Source: an uncultured Clostridia bacterium
GTDB lineage: Bacteria; Bacillota; Clostridia; Christensenellales; Aristaeellaceae
DNA length: 39,179 nt
Reading direction: 5' to 3'
Assembly: GCA_947596085.1 (NCBI GenBank)
Contig: CANQEW010000025.1
Location: 1 to 39,179 of the forward strand
A model generated the notes under the pieces. That model made no database searches. It worked only from the letters and a program-made list of their open reading frames with translations, and had not been told where the DNA came from. Each line of letters opens with the position of its first letter. Position 1 is the first letter of the stretch. Below are positions 16,552 through 24,270 of this stretch, piece by piece. A program made the translations under genes and the position numbers.

Positions 16552-17830
16552 CGGGATGCGAGTGATCCACGGGAATCTGGGCGATCGGCTGCGGTACATC
16601 ATGAATTCTGCCAAGACGGAAGATGGGCTGTTGGTGGTGGGAATCAACACGACGCCGGGCGCGGCGCTTGGCGACATGATGCGCACCAAGCGGAAGTACG
16701 GCAAGCTGGACAAGCGGCAGGGCTACCACATCATTCAATCGTTCAAACCCGGAGAGATCGAGGCGGGCGACGCGCTGCGCTTCGGGATGGAGTTTATCGA
16801 GAAGTATCTGGGCAACCGCTACGAAGGCGTGGCGGCGGTGCACACGGATCGGGCGCACGTTCACGTGCACATCATCTTTAATTCCGTCTCCTGGGTGGAC
16901 GGGAAGAAGTACCACGCCGCGCGAGGCGAGTATTTGGAACGAATCCGGGAGCTGTGCGACGAGCAGTGCCGGGCTTGGGGGCTCTCGGTGATCGAGGGCG
17001 ACGGCCGCGTGCGAAGGACGACGAAGGATGAGGCGCGCCGGGTGCGGCAGGGAAGGCCGACCTGCCGGGATCAGATTCGCGCGGACATCGACCGGGCCAT
17101 TGGGGAGAGCGTGACGATGAACGATCTGGAGCGCGCGCTGCGCTTGCAGGGCTATGTCATCAAGCGAACGGCGAAGACGGTGTCCCTGAAGGCTCCGGGG
17201 ATGGAACGCTTCGTTCGCTTCAAGTCGCTGGGCGAGGGCTATCGGACGAAGGATTTGCAGCAGAGGCTGTATGAGAACTTCCGGGCGATGAAGCGCGTGG
17301 TTCCGGCGGAGCGGGTGAAGCTGCCGGAGCCGGAGGAGCTGGACCGGTACGTGGGAATTCAGGCGCAGTATTACAGTATCACCCGGCAGATGCGAAAGCT
17401 GGCGGAGAAGCGGCATCTGCGCTACGCTCCGGCGCTGCGAGCGGAGATACGGAAGATGGAGCAGTGGCAGGAGGATTTCCGCTTTCAGGAGAAGCACGGA
17501 ATCACGAGCGTGGAGGAGTTGCGCGCGAAGAGAGATGAAATACAAGCGGCGATCTCCGCGCTCGTGGAGCAGCGGAAGGAAATCTATCGGGAGCGCCGAA
17601 CCGTGGCGGCGAGAGAAAATCCGCAGCGGATGGCGGAGCTGGACGCGAAGCTGGAGGAGTATCGAATCTGCCTTGCGGGGCTGCGTCGGGAGGTGCGGAT
17701 TGCGGACCGCATCGAGGAGCGCGTGCTGTACAGGGTGGAGCCCATGCTCGCGGCGGAAGAGGCGCGGCGGGAGATTCTGCAGGAGATGAAAAATGGAAAA
17801 CAAAAATCAATGAGAAGGGAGGAACGCTAA
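16541..17830 (+). CDS. MobP-type relaxase (MobA/VirD2 family)
   Basis: The protein has 429 residues from a GTG overlapping mobC; an in-frame ATG at 16556 is an alternative. The HUH metal site is HTDRAHVHVH (His101, 106, 108, 110), and a candidate nucleophile Tyr19 lies in the N-terminal RLRYIMN block. The rest is basic with long helices (about 290-400), as in Tn1549-like and other Firmicutes relaxases. It should nick one strand at oriT, stay bound to the 5' end and pilot transfer. No coupling protein or type IV secretion gene lies in the window, so the element is at least mobilisable and depends on a helper unless those genes lie to the left. The stop touches the xis reading frame directly. 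Confidence 0.9.
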   Translation: MAFNGMRVIHGNLGDRLRYIMNSAKTEDGLLVVGINTTPGAALGDMMRTKRKYGKLDKRQGYHIIQSFKPGEIEAGDALRFGMEFIEKYLGNRYEGVAAVHTDRAHVHVHIIFNSVSWVDGKKYHAARGEYLERIRELCDEQCRAWGLSVIEGDGRVRRTTKDEARRVRQGRPTCRDQIRADIDRAIGESVTMNDLERALRLQGYVIKRTAKTVSLKAPGMERFVRFKSLGEGYRTKDLQQRLYENFRAMKRVVPAERVKLPEPEELDRYVGIQAQYYSITRQMRKLAEKRHLRYAPALRAEIRKMEQWQEDFRFQEKHGITSVEELRAKRDEIQAAISALVEQRKEIYRERRTVAARENPQRMAELDAKLEEYRICLAGLRREVRIADRIEERVLYRVEPMLAAEEARREILQEMKNGKQKSMRREER

Positions 17831-18031
17831 ACGGAGAACAATTCGATTCCCGTGTGGGAAAAGGCTGTGTTGAGTCTGCGGGAGGCTGCGGAGTATTCCG
17901 GCATCGGCATCAACCGGCTGCGGGAGCTGGCAAGTTCGGAGGACTGCAAGTTCATATTGCGGGTCGGCAACCGGCGGTTGTTCAAGCGCAAGCTGTTTGA
18001 GGAATTTCTCAATCAGAGTCAAGCAATTTAG
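17831..18031 (+). CDS. xis: Tn916-type excisionase with ACG in place of the start codon
   Basis: The protein has 66 residues. After the first codon it reads ENNSIPVWEKAVLSLREAAE, then YSGIGINRLREL, GNRRLFKRK and a short acidic tail. This is the small winged-helix Xis of Tn916-like elements, whose members usually start M-x-N-x-x-I-P. The codon at the expected start (17831-17833), immediately after the relaxase stop, is ACG. A good GGGAGG lies eight bases upstream, and a TAA precedes it in frame. Either ACG is used inefficiently, a GTG seven codons later is used, or the gene has lost its start by a T-to-C change. Xis directs the integrase towards excision, so weak translation would favour staying integrated. 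It lies 82 bases before int. Confidence 0.75.
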   Translation, partial: TENNSIPVWEKAVLSLREAAEYSGIGINRLRELASSEDCKFILRVGNRRLFKRKLFEEFLNQSQAI

Positions 18032-18057
18032 CGAAGAGATGCTGGAAACAGAGGCGC

Positions 18058-18086
18058 GTTTGTGGTACGATAAACGTACCACAAAC
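18058..18086. promoter_or_regulatory. Perfect 12-bp inverted repeat between xis and int
   Basis: GTTTGTGGTACG and its exact reverse complement flank ATAAA, 27 bases before the int ATG. No T-run follows. It may be a recombinase or repressor binding site, or an mRNA hairpin controlling int. Confidence 0.7.
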
Positions 18087-18113
18087 GGCCACTTTCAAAG
18101 GAAAGGAGTTTGA

Positions 18114-19307
18114 ATGCCAGGGAAAAAGAGAAAGGACAGCGAAGGAAGAGTTTTGCAAAAGGGCGAGAGCCAGAGGAAGAATCTGACCTATCAGTACCGT
18201 TGGACGGACGCACTCGGGCGGCGCAACACGGTCTATGCGACGACATTGGAGGCGCTGCGAAAGAAGGAGCGCCGGGTGCAGCTGGAGGAGGGGCTCGGGC
18301 TGGACTACTCCGCCGGGGGAATCACGGTGGTGGAGCTGGTGGAGCGCTACATCGAGCTCAAGCGCGGAATGCGCTACCGCACGCAGGTGGGGTACGAGTA
18401 CGTATTGAACCTGCTGAAGAAGGAGAAGTTCGGTCGTCTGAAGATTCGGGACGTGCGCATCTCCGACGCGAAGCTGTGGATCATCCGCATGGCAGAGAGT
18501 GGCAAGGGATACAGCACGATCTGCAGCGTGCGGGGCGTCTTGAAGCCGGCGTTCCAGATGGCGTTCGAGGACGACATCATCCACAAGAATCCCTTCGACT
18601 TCCGGCTGGACATCATCCCCAACACCTCGAAGAAGCGCGAGGCGATGACGCCGGAGCAGCAGCGGGCCTTCATGGACTTCATCCGCGAGGACGATCACTT
18701 CTCCCGCTACTACGATGAATACGTAATCCTGCTGGAAACGGGGATGCGCGTGAGCGAGTTTGCCGGGCTGACGATGCGCGATCTGGACTTCGAGAACCGG
18801 AGGATCAAGGTCGATCACCAGCTCGCCAAGGGCAAGGGCGGCGCGTACTACGTGGAGAAGCCAAAGACAGAGAACGGCGTGCGCTTCATCCCCATGACGG
18901 ATCGCGTGTACGAGAGTCTGCGCAACATCCTGCGAAGGCGCAAGGCGCCGGCAGTCGAGACGATGGTAGACGGGCACAGCGGGTTTCTGCTGTTGGACAG
19001 CTTCGGAAAGCCCAAGGTGGCACTGCACTTCCAGAAGCAGATGAAGCGGGCGCTGGCGAAGTACAACCAGACCCACGAGGTTCCGCTTCCGGCGATCACG
19101 CCGCACGTCTTCCGGCACACGTTCTGCACGAACATGGCAAACGCCGGGATGGACGTCAAGAGCTTGCAGTATCTGATGGGCCACTCGGACGTGGAGGTCA
19201 CGCTGAACGTGTACACCCACGCGAGCTATGAGCACGCGCAGGAGTCCATGGCGAAGATCGTGCGGCCGGACTTCGGTGGAAGCGGCGCGAGAGCCTCCGG
19301 CGGATAG
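18114..19307 (+). CDS. int: Tn916-family tyrosine recombinase (integrase)
   Basis: The protein has 397 residues. GGAAAGGAG lies five bases before the ATG. An N-terminal arm-binding beta domain (about 1-60) and a SAM-like core-binding domain (70-165) come first. The catalytic domain shows Arg212 in TGMRVSE, His331-x-x-Arg334 in HVFRHTF, His357 in MGHSD and the nucleophile Tyr367 in NVYTH. It integrates and excises the mobile element and works with Xis just upstream. The order relaxase-xis-int at one end is typical of Tn1549/Tn916-like elements. The element's right attachment end should lie shortly after this gene, within about 19.31-19.45 kb. Confidence 0.92.
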   Translation: MPGKKRKDSEGRVLQKGESQRKNLTYQYRWTDALGRRNTVYATTLEALRKKERRVQLEEGLGLDYSAGGITVVELVERYIELKRGMRYRTQVGYEYVLNLLKKEKFGRLKIRDVRISDAKLWIIRMAESGKGYSTICSVRGVLKPAFQMAFEDDIIHKNPFDFRLDIIPNTSKKREAMTPEQQRAFMDFIREDDHFSRYYDEYVILLETGMRVSEFAGLTMRDLDFENRRIKVDHQLAKGKGGAYYVEKPKTENGVRFIPMTDRVYESLRNILRRRKAPAVETMVDGHSGFLLLDSFGKPKVALHFQKQMKRALAKYNQTHEVPLPAITPHVFRHTFCTNMANAGMDVKSLQYLMGHSDVEVTLNVYTHASYEHAQESMAKIVRPDFGGSGARASGG

Positions 19308-19321
19308 CGCAAAGGGCACAA

Positions 19322-19412
19322 CCGCGGCCGCCAAATTTACACCGATCGCTCTGAAAATATTGGTGTAAAATTGGTGTACAAGCGTGAAGTTATGTGAAAG
19401 TGGCGGCCGCGG
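19322..19412. repeat. Nested inverted repeats and 11-bp direct repeats after int (att candidate)
   Basis: An exact 12-bp inverted repeat (CCGCGGCCGCCA at 19322-19333, complement at 19401-19412) encloses an imperfect AATTTACACC/GGTGTAAAATT pair (19334-19343 and 19362-19372). TTGGTGTA occurs twice with an 11-bp period (19360 and 19371). Position directly after int and the mix of direct and inverted repeats fit recombinase arm sites at an element end. The crossover core cannot be set without the other end. Confidence 0.5.
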
Positions 19413-19466
19413 GCGGTGGCCCAAAATGCTGAATTTACGGGGGTTTTCGGGAGGTTTTGGAGGGTT

Positions 19467-19937
19467 ATGAAGCAAAAAGTGAGCGTTATGTTCATCTGCC
19501 ACGGCAACATTTGCCGCTCGCCCATGGCGGAGTTTATTATGAAGGATTTGGTGAAGAAGGCGGGGCTGGGGGATCGAATCCTTGTCGCGTCCGCCGCCAC
19601 CAGTTCGGAGGAGATCGGCAATCCCGTGTATCCGCCGGCGAGGCGGGAGCTGGCCAGGCACGGGCTGGGCTGCGCGGGCAAAACCGCACAGCGAATGACG
19701 GCGCGGGACTATCGGGAGTGCGATTACCTGATCTATATGGAGCGCTACAACCTGCGCAACATGCTGCGCATCGTGGACGATCCGGAGGGGAAAATGCGAC
19801 CGCTGATGTCCTTCGCGGGGCGCGACGAGGATATCGAGGATCCGTGGTACACGGGAAACTTCAGCGGCGTGTACGCGCAGATCGAGGCGGGCTGCCGGGG
19901 GCTGCTGGAGACTTTGAAGCGGGAACTCGGGGCGTAA
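19467..19937 (+). CDS. Low-molecular-weight protein-tyrosine phosphatase
   Basis: The protein has 156 residues. The start at 19467 (MKQKVSVMFICHGN) fits the family; the open frame to 19416 is ignored. The P-loop CHGNICRS gives Cys11 and Arg17, and the general acid is Asp125 in EDPWYTGNF. The enzyme hydrolyses phosphotyrosine through a cysteinyl-phosphate intermediate. Stand-alone bacterial forms act in stress or regulation rather than with a capsule kinase, and none is seen here. It is the first gene past the integrase. It precedes dsdA by 14 bases, so the two are co-transcribed. Confidence 0.9.
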   Translation: MKQKVSVMFICHGNICRSPMAEFIMKDLVKKAGLGDRILVASAATSSEEIGNPVYPPARRELARHGLGCAGKTAQRMTARDYRECDYLIYMERYNLRNMLRIVDDPEGKMRPLMSFAGRDEDIEDPWYTGNFSGVYAQIEAGCRGLLETLKRELGA

Positions 19938-19951
19938 GGGAGGCGCGATGC

Positions 19952-21256
19952 ATGAACGAGGAGCGAATTCGACGCGCGATGGAGCAGGAACCAGTGCTGG
20001 CACGGGTCGCGCGGGCGGAGGAAGTGTTCTGGATGAATCCCCGATATGGCGGCGAGCTGCCGGGGGACGCGCCAGGGGACGCGGATATCGAAGACGCGCG
20101 CCAGCGGCTGCTGCGCTTCGCGCCGTTTCTGCGGCGCAGGTTCCCGGAGACGCTGCCCGATGCGGGGCTCATCGAATCGCCGCTTCGGGAGATTCCCGGC
20201 ATGCTGCGGGCGATGGATTGCGGGCTTTCGGGACGGCTCTTTTTGAAGATGGACAGCCATCTGGCGATCGCGGGATCGGTGAAGGCGCGCGGCGGCATCT
20301 ACGAGGTGCTCAAGCACGCGGAGGAGTTGGCCTTCGCCGGCGGGCTGCTGCGCGCGGGGGACGACTACGGCCGCCTCGATTCGGATGAGGCGCGGGCGTT
20401 CTTCGGCAGGTACACCATACAGGTGGGCTCGACGGGCAACCTCGGCCTGAGCATCGGCATCATGGGCGCGGCGCTGGGCTTTCGGGTGGTCGTGCACATG
20501 TCCCAGGACGCGATGGAGTGGAAGAAGGCGCTGCTGCGCGAGAGCGGCGTGACCGTGATCGAGTACGCGGACGACTACAGCGCGGCGGTGGCCGAGGGGC
20601 GCAGGCGTTCGGACGCCGATCCCATGAGCTACTTCGTGGACGACGAAAATTCCCGGACGCTCTTCCTGGGCTACGCCGTGGCAGCGGGACGGCTCGAAGC
20701 GCAACTGCGATCGGCAGGAATCGCCGTGGACGAAGCGCATCCGCTGTTCGTCTACCTGCCCTGCGGGGTCGGCGGCGCGCCGGGCGGGATCGCCTACGGC
20801 CTCAAGCGCAGATTCGGGGCGAATGTCCACTGCTTCTTCGTGGAGCCGGTGCAGTCGCCCTGCATGCTCCTGGGCATGGCGAGCGGACTGCACAGCGAAG
20901 TCTGCGTCCGCGATTTTGGCCTGACGGGGATCACCCGCGCGGACGGACTGGCCGTCGGCCGACCCTCGGGCTTCGTGGGCAGGATGATGGAGCCGTTCCT
21001 CTCCGGCGAATTCACGGTGCGCGACGGCGCGCTGTTCGACGATCTGCGGCTCCTTTGGCAAACGGAGGGCGTGTTCATCGAGCCGAGCGCCTGCGCGGCG
21101 TTCGCCGGGCCGCGCAGGATGGCCGAGGCGGGGGAGTATCTGCGCGCGCAGGGGCTGGAGGGCCGCATGGGCGCGGCGACGCACATCGCCTGGGCGACGG
21201 GCGGAAGCCTGGTGCCGGAGGAGATCCGCGCGGAGGCGCTCGCCACGAATTGTTAA
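19952..21256 (+). CDS. dsdA: D-serine dehydratase (D-serine ammonia-lyase)
   Basis: The protein has 434 residues, close to the usual 440. The ATG at 19952 has GGGAGG eight bases upstream. It is a fold-type II PLP enzyme: the PLP lysine is Lys111 in GSVKARGG, the phosphate-binding and substrate loops are around GSTGNLGLSIG, and a Gly-rich LPCGVGGAPGG stretch follows. It converts D-serine to pyruvate and ammonia, detoxifying or feeding on D-serine. No dsdC-type regulator or D-serine transporter is adjacent. The gene shares the high GC content of the downstream chromosome. Confidence 0.9.
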   Translation: MNEERIRRAMEQEPVLARVARAEEVFWMNPRYGGELPGDAPGDADIEDARQRLLRFAPFLRRRFPETLPDAGLIESPLREIPGMLRAMDCGLSGRLFLKMDSHLAIAGSVKARGGIYEVLKHAEELAFAGGLLRAGDDYGRLDSDEARAFFGRYTIQVGSTGNLGLSIGIMGAALGFRVVVHMSQDAMEWKKALLRESGVTVIEYADDYSAAVAEGRRRSDADPMSYFVDDENSRTLFLGYAVAAGRLEAQLRSAGIAVDEAHPLFVYLPCGVGGAPGGIAYGLKRRFGANVHCFFVEPVQSPCMLLGMASGLHSEVCVRDFGLTGITRADGLAVGRPSGFVGRMMEPFLSGEFTVRDGALFDDLRLLWQTEGVFIEPSACAAFAGPRRMAEAGEYLRAQGLEGRMGAATHIAWATGGSLVPEEIRAEALATNC

Positions 21257-21275
21257 CCATAATTTCTTCAACATA

Positions 21276-21304
21276 TTGACATTTTGACCCACCGGAACTA
21301 TAAT
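21276..21304 (+). promoter_or_regulatory. Perfect consensus promoter of the ABC importer operon
   Basis: TTGACA (21276-21281), a 17-base spacer and TATAAT (21299-21304). Transcription is expected to start near 21311. Confidence 0.9.
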
Positions 21305-21315
21305 GTTAAGTACAA

Positions 21316-21341
21316 TGACATGGAAAGAAACTTGCATGTCA
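21316..21341 (+). promoter_or_regulatory. 7-bp inverted repeat at the transcript start of the importer operon
   Basis: TGACATG (21316-21322) and CATGTCA (21335-21341) are exact inverted copies 12 bases apart, starting about five bases after the predicted +1. This is a possible operator for a metal or substrate repressor, or a 5' stabilising hairpin. It does not resemble a Fur box. Confidence 0.5.
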
Positions 21342-21370
21342 GAAAAAATGAAAGATATGGAGGTTGGAAC

Positions 21371-22456
21371 ATGAAGAAGTTATTGGCACTGCTCTTGACG
21401 CTGACGATGGTGTTCGCGCTGTCCGTCTCCGTCGCGTTCGCTGAGGACGCCGGCATCAGCGAGGATCTGATCGCCGCCGCGCAGGCGGAGGGCGAACTGG
21501 TGGTGTACGGCTCCTGCGAGGAGGAATACCTGGCGGCCGCGTGCGAGACCTTTGAGTCCCTGTACGGCATCAAGGTGCAGTATCAGCGCCTGTCCACCGG
21601 CGAGGTGCAGGCCAAGATCGAAGAGGAAGCTGGCAACCCCTCCGCGGACGTTTGGTTCGGCGGCACGACCGATCCCTACAACGTCGTCGCGGCGGAAGGC
21701 CTGCTGGAGCCCTACGAGGCGCAGAATGCCAGCCACCTGCTGGGCCCGCAGTATCGCCACGCGGACGGCTGCTGGTACGGCATCTACAAGGGCATCCTGG
21801 GATTCATGGTCAACAAGGATGAGCTCGAGCGCATGGAGCTGCCGATCCCCGAGGACTGGGCCGACCTGACCGACCCCCAGTATCAGGGCCTGATCTGGCT
21901 GTCCAACTACAACACCGCCGGCACCGCCAAGCTGGTCATCAACACCATGATCCAGAAGTATGGCCACGACGAGGGCATTCAGTACCTGGTGGATCTGGAC
22001 AAGAACATCGAGGTCTACACCAAGTCCGGCTCCGGTCCGTCCAAGAACGTGGGCACCGGCGAATGCGTGATCGGCATCGGCTTCCTGCATGATGGCATCA
22101 CCCAGATTATCGACAACGGCTACGAGAACATTCAGCTCGTGATCCCGTCCAGCGGCACCTCCTTCGAGATCGGCGCCACCGCCATCTTCAAGGGCGCGGC
22201 CCATCCCAACGCGGCCAAGCTGTGGATCGAGTACGCCCTGTCCCCGGACTGCGTGAACCAGGCCAAGGACAATGGCTCCTATCAGTTCCTGGTGATCGAC
22301 AACGCCGAGCAGCCCTCTCAGGCGGCGGAGTTCGGCCTCGATCCCGAGAACGTCATGGACTATGACTTCGATGACGCCACCGCGAACATCACCACCTATG
22401 TGGAGGAAGTCATGAACGCGCTGGGCGGCGGCGACGATCGCTTCCAGACCGAGTGA
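21371..22456 (+). CDS. ABC transporter substrate-binding protein, FbpA/Fe3+-type family
   Basis: The protein has 361 residues. GGAGG lies seven bases before the ATG. A Sec signal peptide ends near AFA-ED; there is no lipobox Cys, unusual for a Gram-positive binding protein. The mature part is a type-II periplasmic-binding fold of the family 1/iron group (GELVVYGSCEEEY, DVWFGGTTDPYN, IGIGFLHDG). Related proteins carry Fe3+, 2-aminoethylphosphonate, thiamine or polyamines, so the ligand is not decided; iron is the usual guess for this operon shape. The permease and ATPase genes follow after about 100 bases that contain a terminator-like hairpin. A paralogue lies at 25534-26586. Confidence 0.85.
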   Translation: MKKLLALLLTLTMVFALSVSVAFAEDAGISEDLIAAAQAEGELVVYGSCEEEYLAAACETFESLYGIKVQYQRLSTGEVQAKIEEEAGNPSADVWFGGTTDPYNVVAAEGLLEPYEAQNASHLLGPQYRHADGCWYGIYKGILGFMVNKDELERMELPIPEDWADLTDPQYQGLIWLSNYNTAGTAKLVINTMIQKYGHDEGIQYLVDLDKNIEVYTKSGSGPSKNVGTGECVIGIGFLHDGITQIIDNGYENIQLVIPSSGTSFEIGATAIFKGAAHPNAAKLWIEYALSPDCVNQAKDNGSYQFLVIDNAEQPSQAAEFGLDPENVMDYDFDDATANITTYVEEVMNALGGGDDRFQTE

Positions 22457-22492
22457 TGGAGAGATAATTCCATATCCAACCATTGAACCGGC

Positions 22493-22526
22493 GACGGGGG
22501 ATGGCGTGCGCCATCCCTCGTCTTTT
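22493..22526 (+). terminator. Partial terminator between binding-protein and permease genes
   Basis: A 13-pair stem (22493-22505 with 22510-22522, one G-U) is followed by TTTT. Such intra-operon hairpins often keep binding-protein mRNA in excess over permease mRNA. Confidence 0.65.
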
Positions 22527-22556
22527 GATGGATCTTAAACAAAGGGGGGACTTCCC

Positions 22557-24269
22557 GTGGCGAGAAGTCAGAGCGCGGCGCTGGATCGGAAAAAATTGCT
22601 GGCCGATCCCGTCATGGTGACGACCATCGTGGTGCTCATCACGTTCCTGACCCTGTTCATTCTCTATCCGCTGGCGATATTGCTGGTGGACAGCTTCTAT
22701 GGCGAAGGCGGCTTCACGCTGGACATTTTCAAGCGCGTCCTGGAGATGAAGACCTTTCGCACGGCGATCACCAACACGCTGAAGGTGGGCTTCCTGGTGG
22801 GCATCCTGTCCGCCGCGCTGGGGCTTTTGTTCGCGTATGTGGAGGTGTACGTGCGCGTGGGACGCGGCGTGGGCGGACTGTTCAAGGTGGTGTCCATGCT
22901 GCCCGTGGTGTCTCCGCCCTTCGTGTTGAGCCTGTCGATGATCATGCTCTTCGGCAAGGCGGGTTTGATCACGCGCTTTCTGCTGGGCATCTACGACAAC
23001 AGCGTGTACGGCTTCTGGGGCATCGTGGTCGTGCAGACGCTGACCTTCTTCCCGGTCTGTTACATGATGCTCAAGGGCCTGTTGAAGAACGTCGATCCCT
23101 CCCTGGAGGAGGCGGCGCGGGACATGGGCGCGGGGCGCATGAAGGTGTTCACCAGCGTGACGCTGCCGCTGCTGTTGCCGGGCTTGGGCAACGCCTTTCT
23201 GGTGACGTTCATCGAGTCCATCGCGGACTTCGCGAACCCGATGATCATCGGCGGTTCCTACGATACGCTGGCGACGACCATCTACCTGCAGATCACCGGC
23301 GCCTACGACAAGGAGGGCGCGGCGGCGATGGCCATCGTGCTGCTGACGATCACGCTCTTGATGTTCGCGGTGCAGAAGTATTATCTGGAGAAGAAGACGG
23401 CGGCCACGCTCACCGGCAAGGCCTCCCGCGCCAGAATGCTGATCGAGGACAGGAGTGTCACGATTCCGCTGACGGTGCTGTGCAGCCTCGCGGCGATCTT
23501 CGTCATCATGATGTACATCTGCGTTCCCATCGGCGCGCTGTTCCCGACCTGGGGCTACAAGTTCACGCCGCTGACGTTCAAGTGGTTCAAGCAGGTGTTC
23601 ACGCGCTACAAGGGCTTCAAGGCGTTCAAGGATTCCTTCGTGCTCTCGCTGATCTCCGCGCCGATCACGGCGCTGCTGTCGATGATCATCTCCTACCTGG
23701 TGGTCAAGCGCAAGTTCCGCTCGAAGGGCTTCATTGAGGCCGTGTCGATGCTCGCGATGGCCGTGCCCGGCACGGTGTTGGGCGTGGGATACATCCGCGG
23801 CTTTTCCGGCGGACTGTTCCGCACGGGCCTTTTGCAGGGCATCTACGGAAGCGCGGCGATACTGATCATCGTGTTCGTGGTGCGCTCGCTGCCCACCGGC
23901 ACCCGAAGCGGCATATCGGCGCTTCGCCAGATCGACAAGTCCATCGAGGAATCGGCCTACGACATGGGCGCGGACAGCTTCAAGGTGTTTATGACCGTCA
24001 CGCTTCCGCTGATCAAGGATTCGTTCCTCAGCGGCCTGGTCACGGCCTTCGTCCGCAGCATCACCGCCATCTCCGCCATCATCCTGCTGGTGACGCCGCA
24101 GTTTTTGCTCATCACCGTGCAGATCAACGAATTCGCGGAGAAGGGCGCCTACAGCGTGGCCTGCGCCTTCGCGACGATTCTGATCCTCATCACCTACGGC
24201 GCGGTGCTTCTGATGAACCTGTTCATCCGCTTCTTCGGTACCAGCAGAAAGATAAGGGAGGATTCGTGA
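22557..24269 (+). CDS. Iron-type ABC transporter permease, two fused membrane domains (FbpB-like)
   Basis: The protein has 570 residues from a GTG, with a G-rich ribosome binding site seven bases upstream. About 12 hydrophobic segments form two BPD_transp_1 halves. Each has an EAA-loop: EEAARDMGAGRMKVF near 190 and EESAYDMGADSFKVF near 465. Fused permeases of this kind are characteristic of FbpB/AfuB-type importers. It forms the channel, receiving substrate from the binding protein and coupling to the ATPase through the two EAA loops. The ATPase gene starts two bases after the stop. Confidence 0.9.
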   Translation: MARSQSAALDRKKLLADPVMVTTIVVLITFLTLFILYPLAILLVDSFYGEGGFTLDIFKRVLEMKTFRTAITNTLKVGFLVGILSAALGLLFAYVEVYVRVGRGVGGLFKVVSMLPVVSPPFVLSLSMIMLFGKAGLITRFLLGIYDNSVYGFWGIVVVQTLTFFPVCYMMLKGLLKNVDPSLEEAARDMGAGRMKVFTSVTLPLLLPGLGNAFLVTFIESIADFANPMIIGGSYDTLATTIYLQITGAYDKEGAAAMAIVLLTITLLMFAVQKYYLEKKTAATLTGKASRARMLIEDRSVTIPLTVLCSLAAIFVIMMYICVPIGALFPTWGYKFTPLTFKWFKQVFTRYKGFKAFKDSFVLSLISAPITALLSMIISYLVVKRKFRSKGFIEAVSMLAMAVPGTVLGVGYIRGFSGGLFRTGLLQGIYGSAAILIIVFVVRSLPTGTRSGISALRQIDKSIEESAYDMGADSFKVFMTVTLPLIKDSFLSGLVTAFVRSITAISAIILLVTPQFLLITVQINEFAEKGAYSVACAFATILILITYGAVLLMNLFIRFFGTSRKIREDS

Positions 24270-24270
24270 G

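Noticed and set aside
16385-17803. Minus-strand 472-codon open frame
   Set aside because: It is antisense to the relaxase, whose HUH motif shows the true strand.
18009-20003. Minus-strand 664-codon open frame
   Set aside because: It lies opposite the integrase and phosphatase genes. Long antisense frames are common in GC-rich DNA, and the product is His/Arg/Leu-rich with no domain.
19745-21337. Minus-strand 530-codon open frame
   Set aside because: It is antisense to dsdA, has a low-complexity product and has no convincing ribosome binding site.
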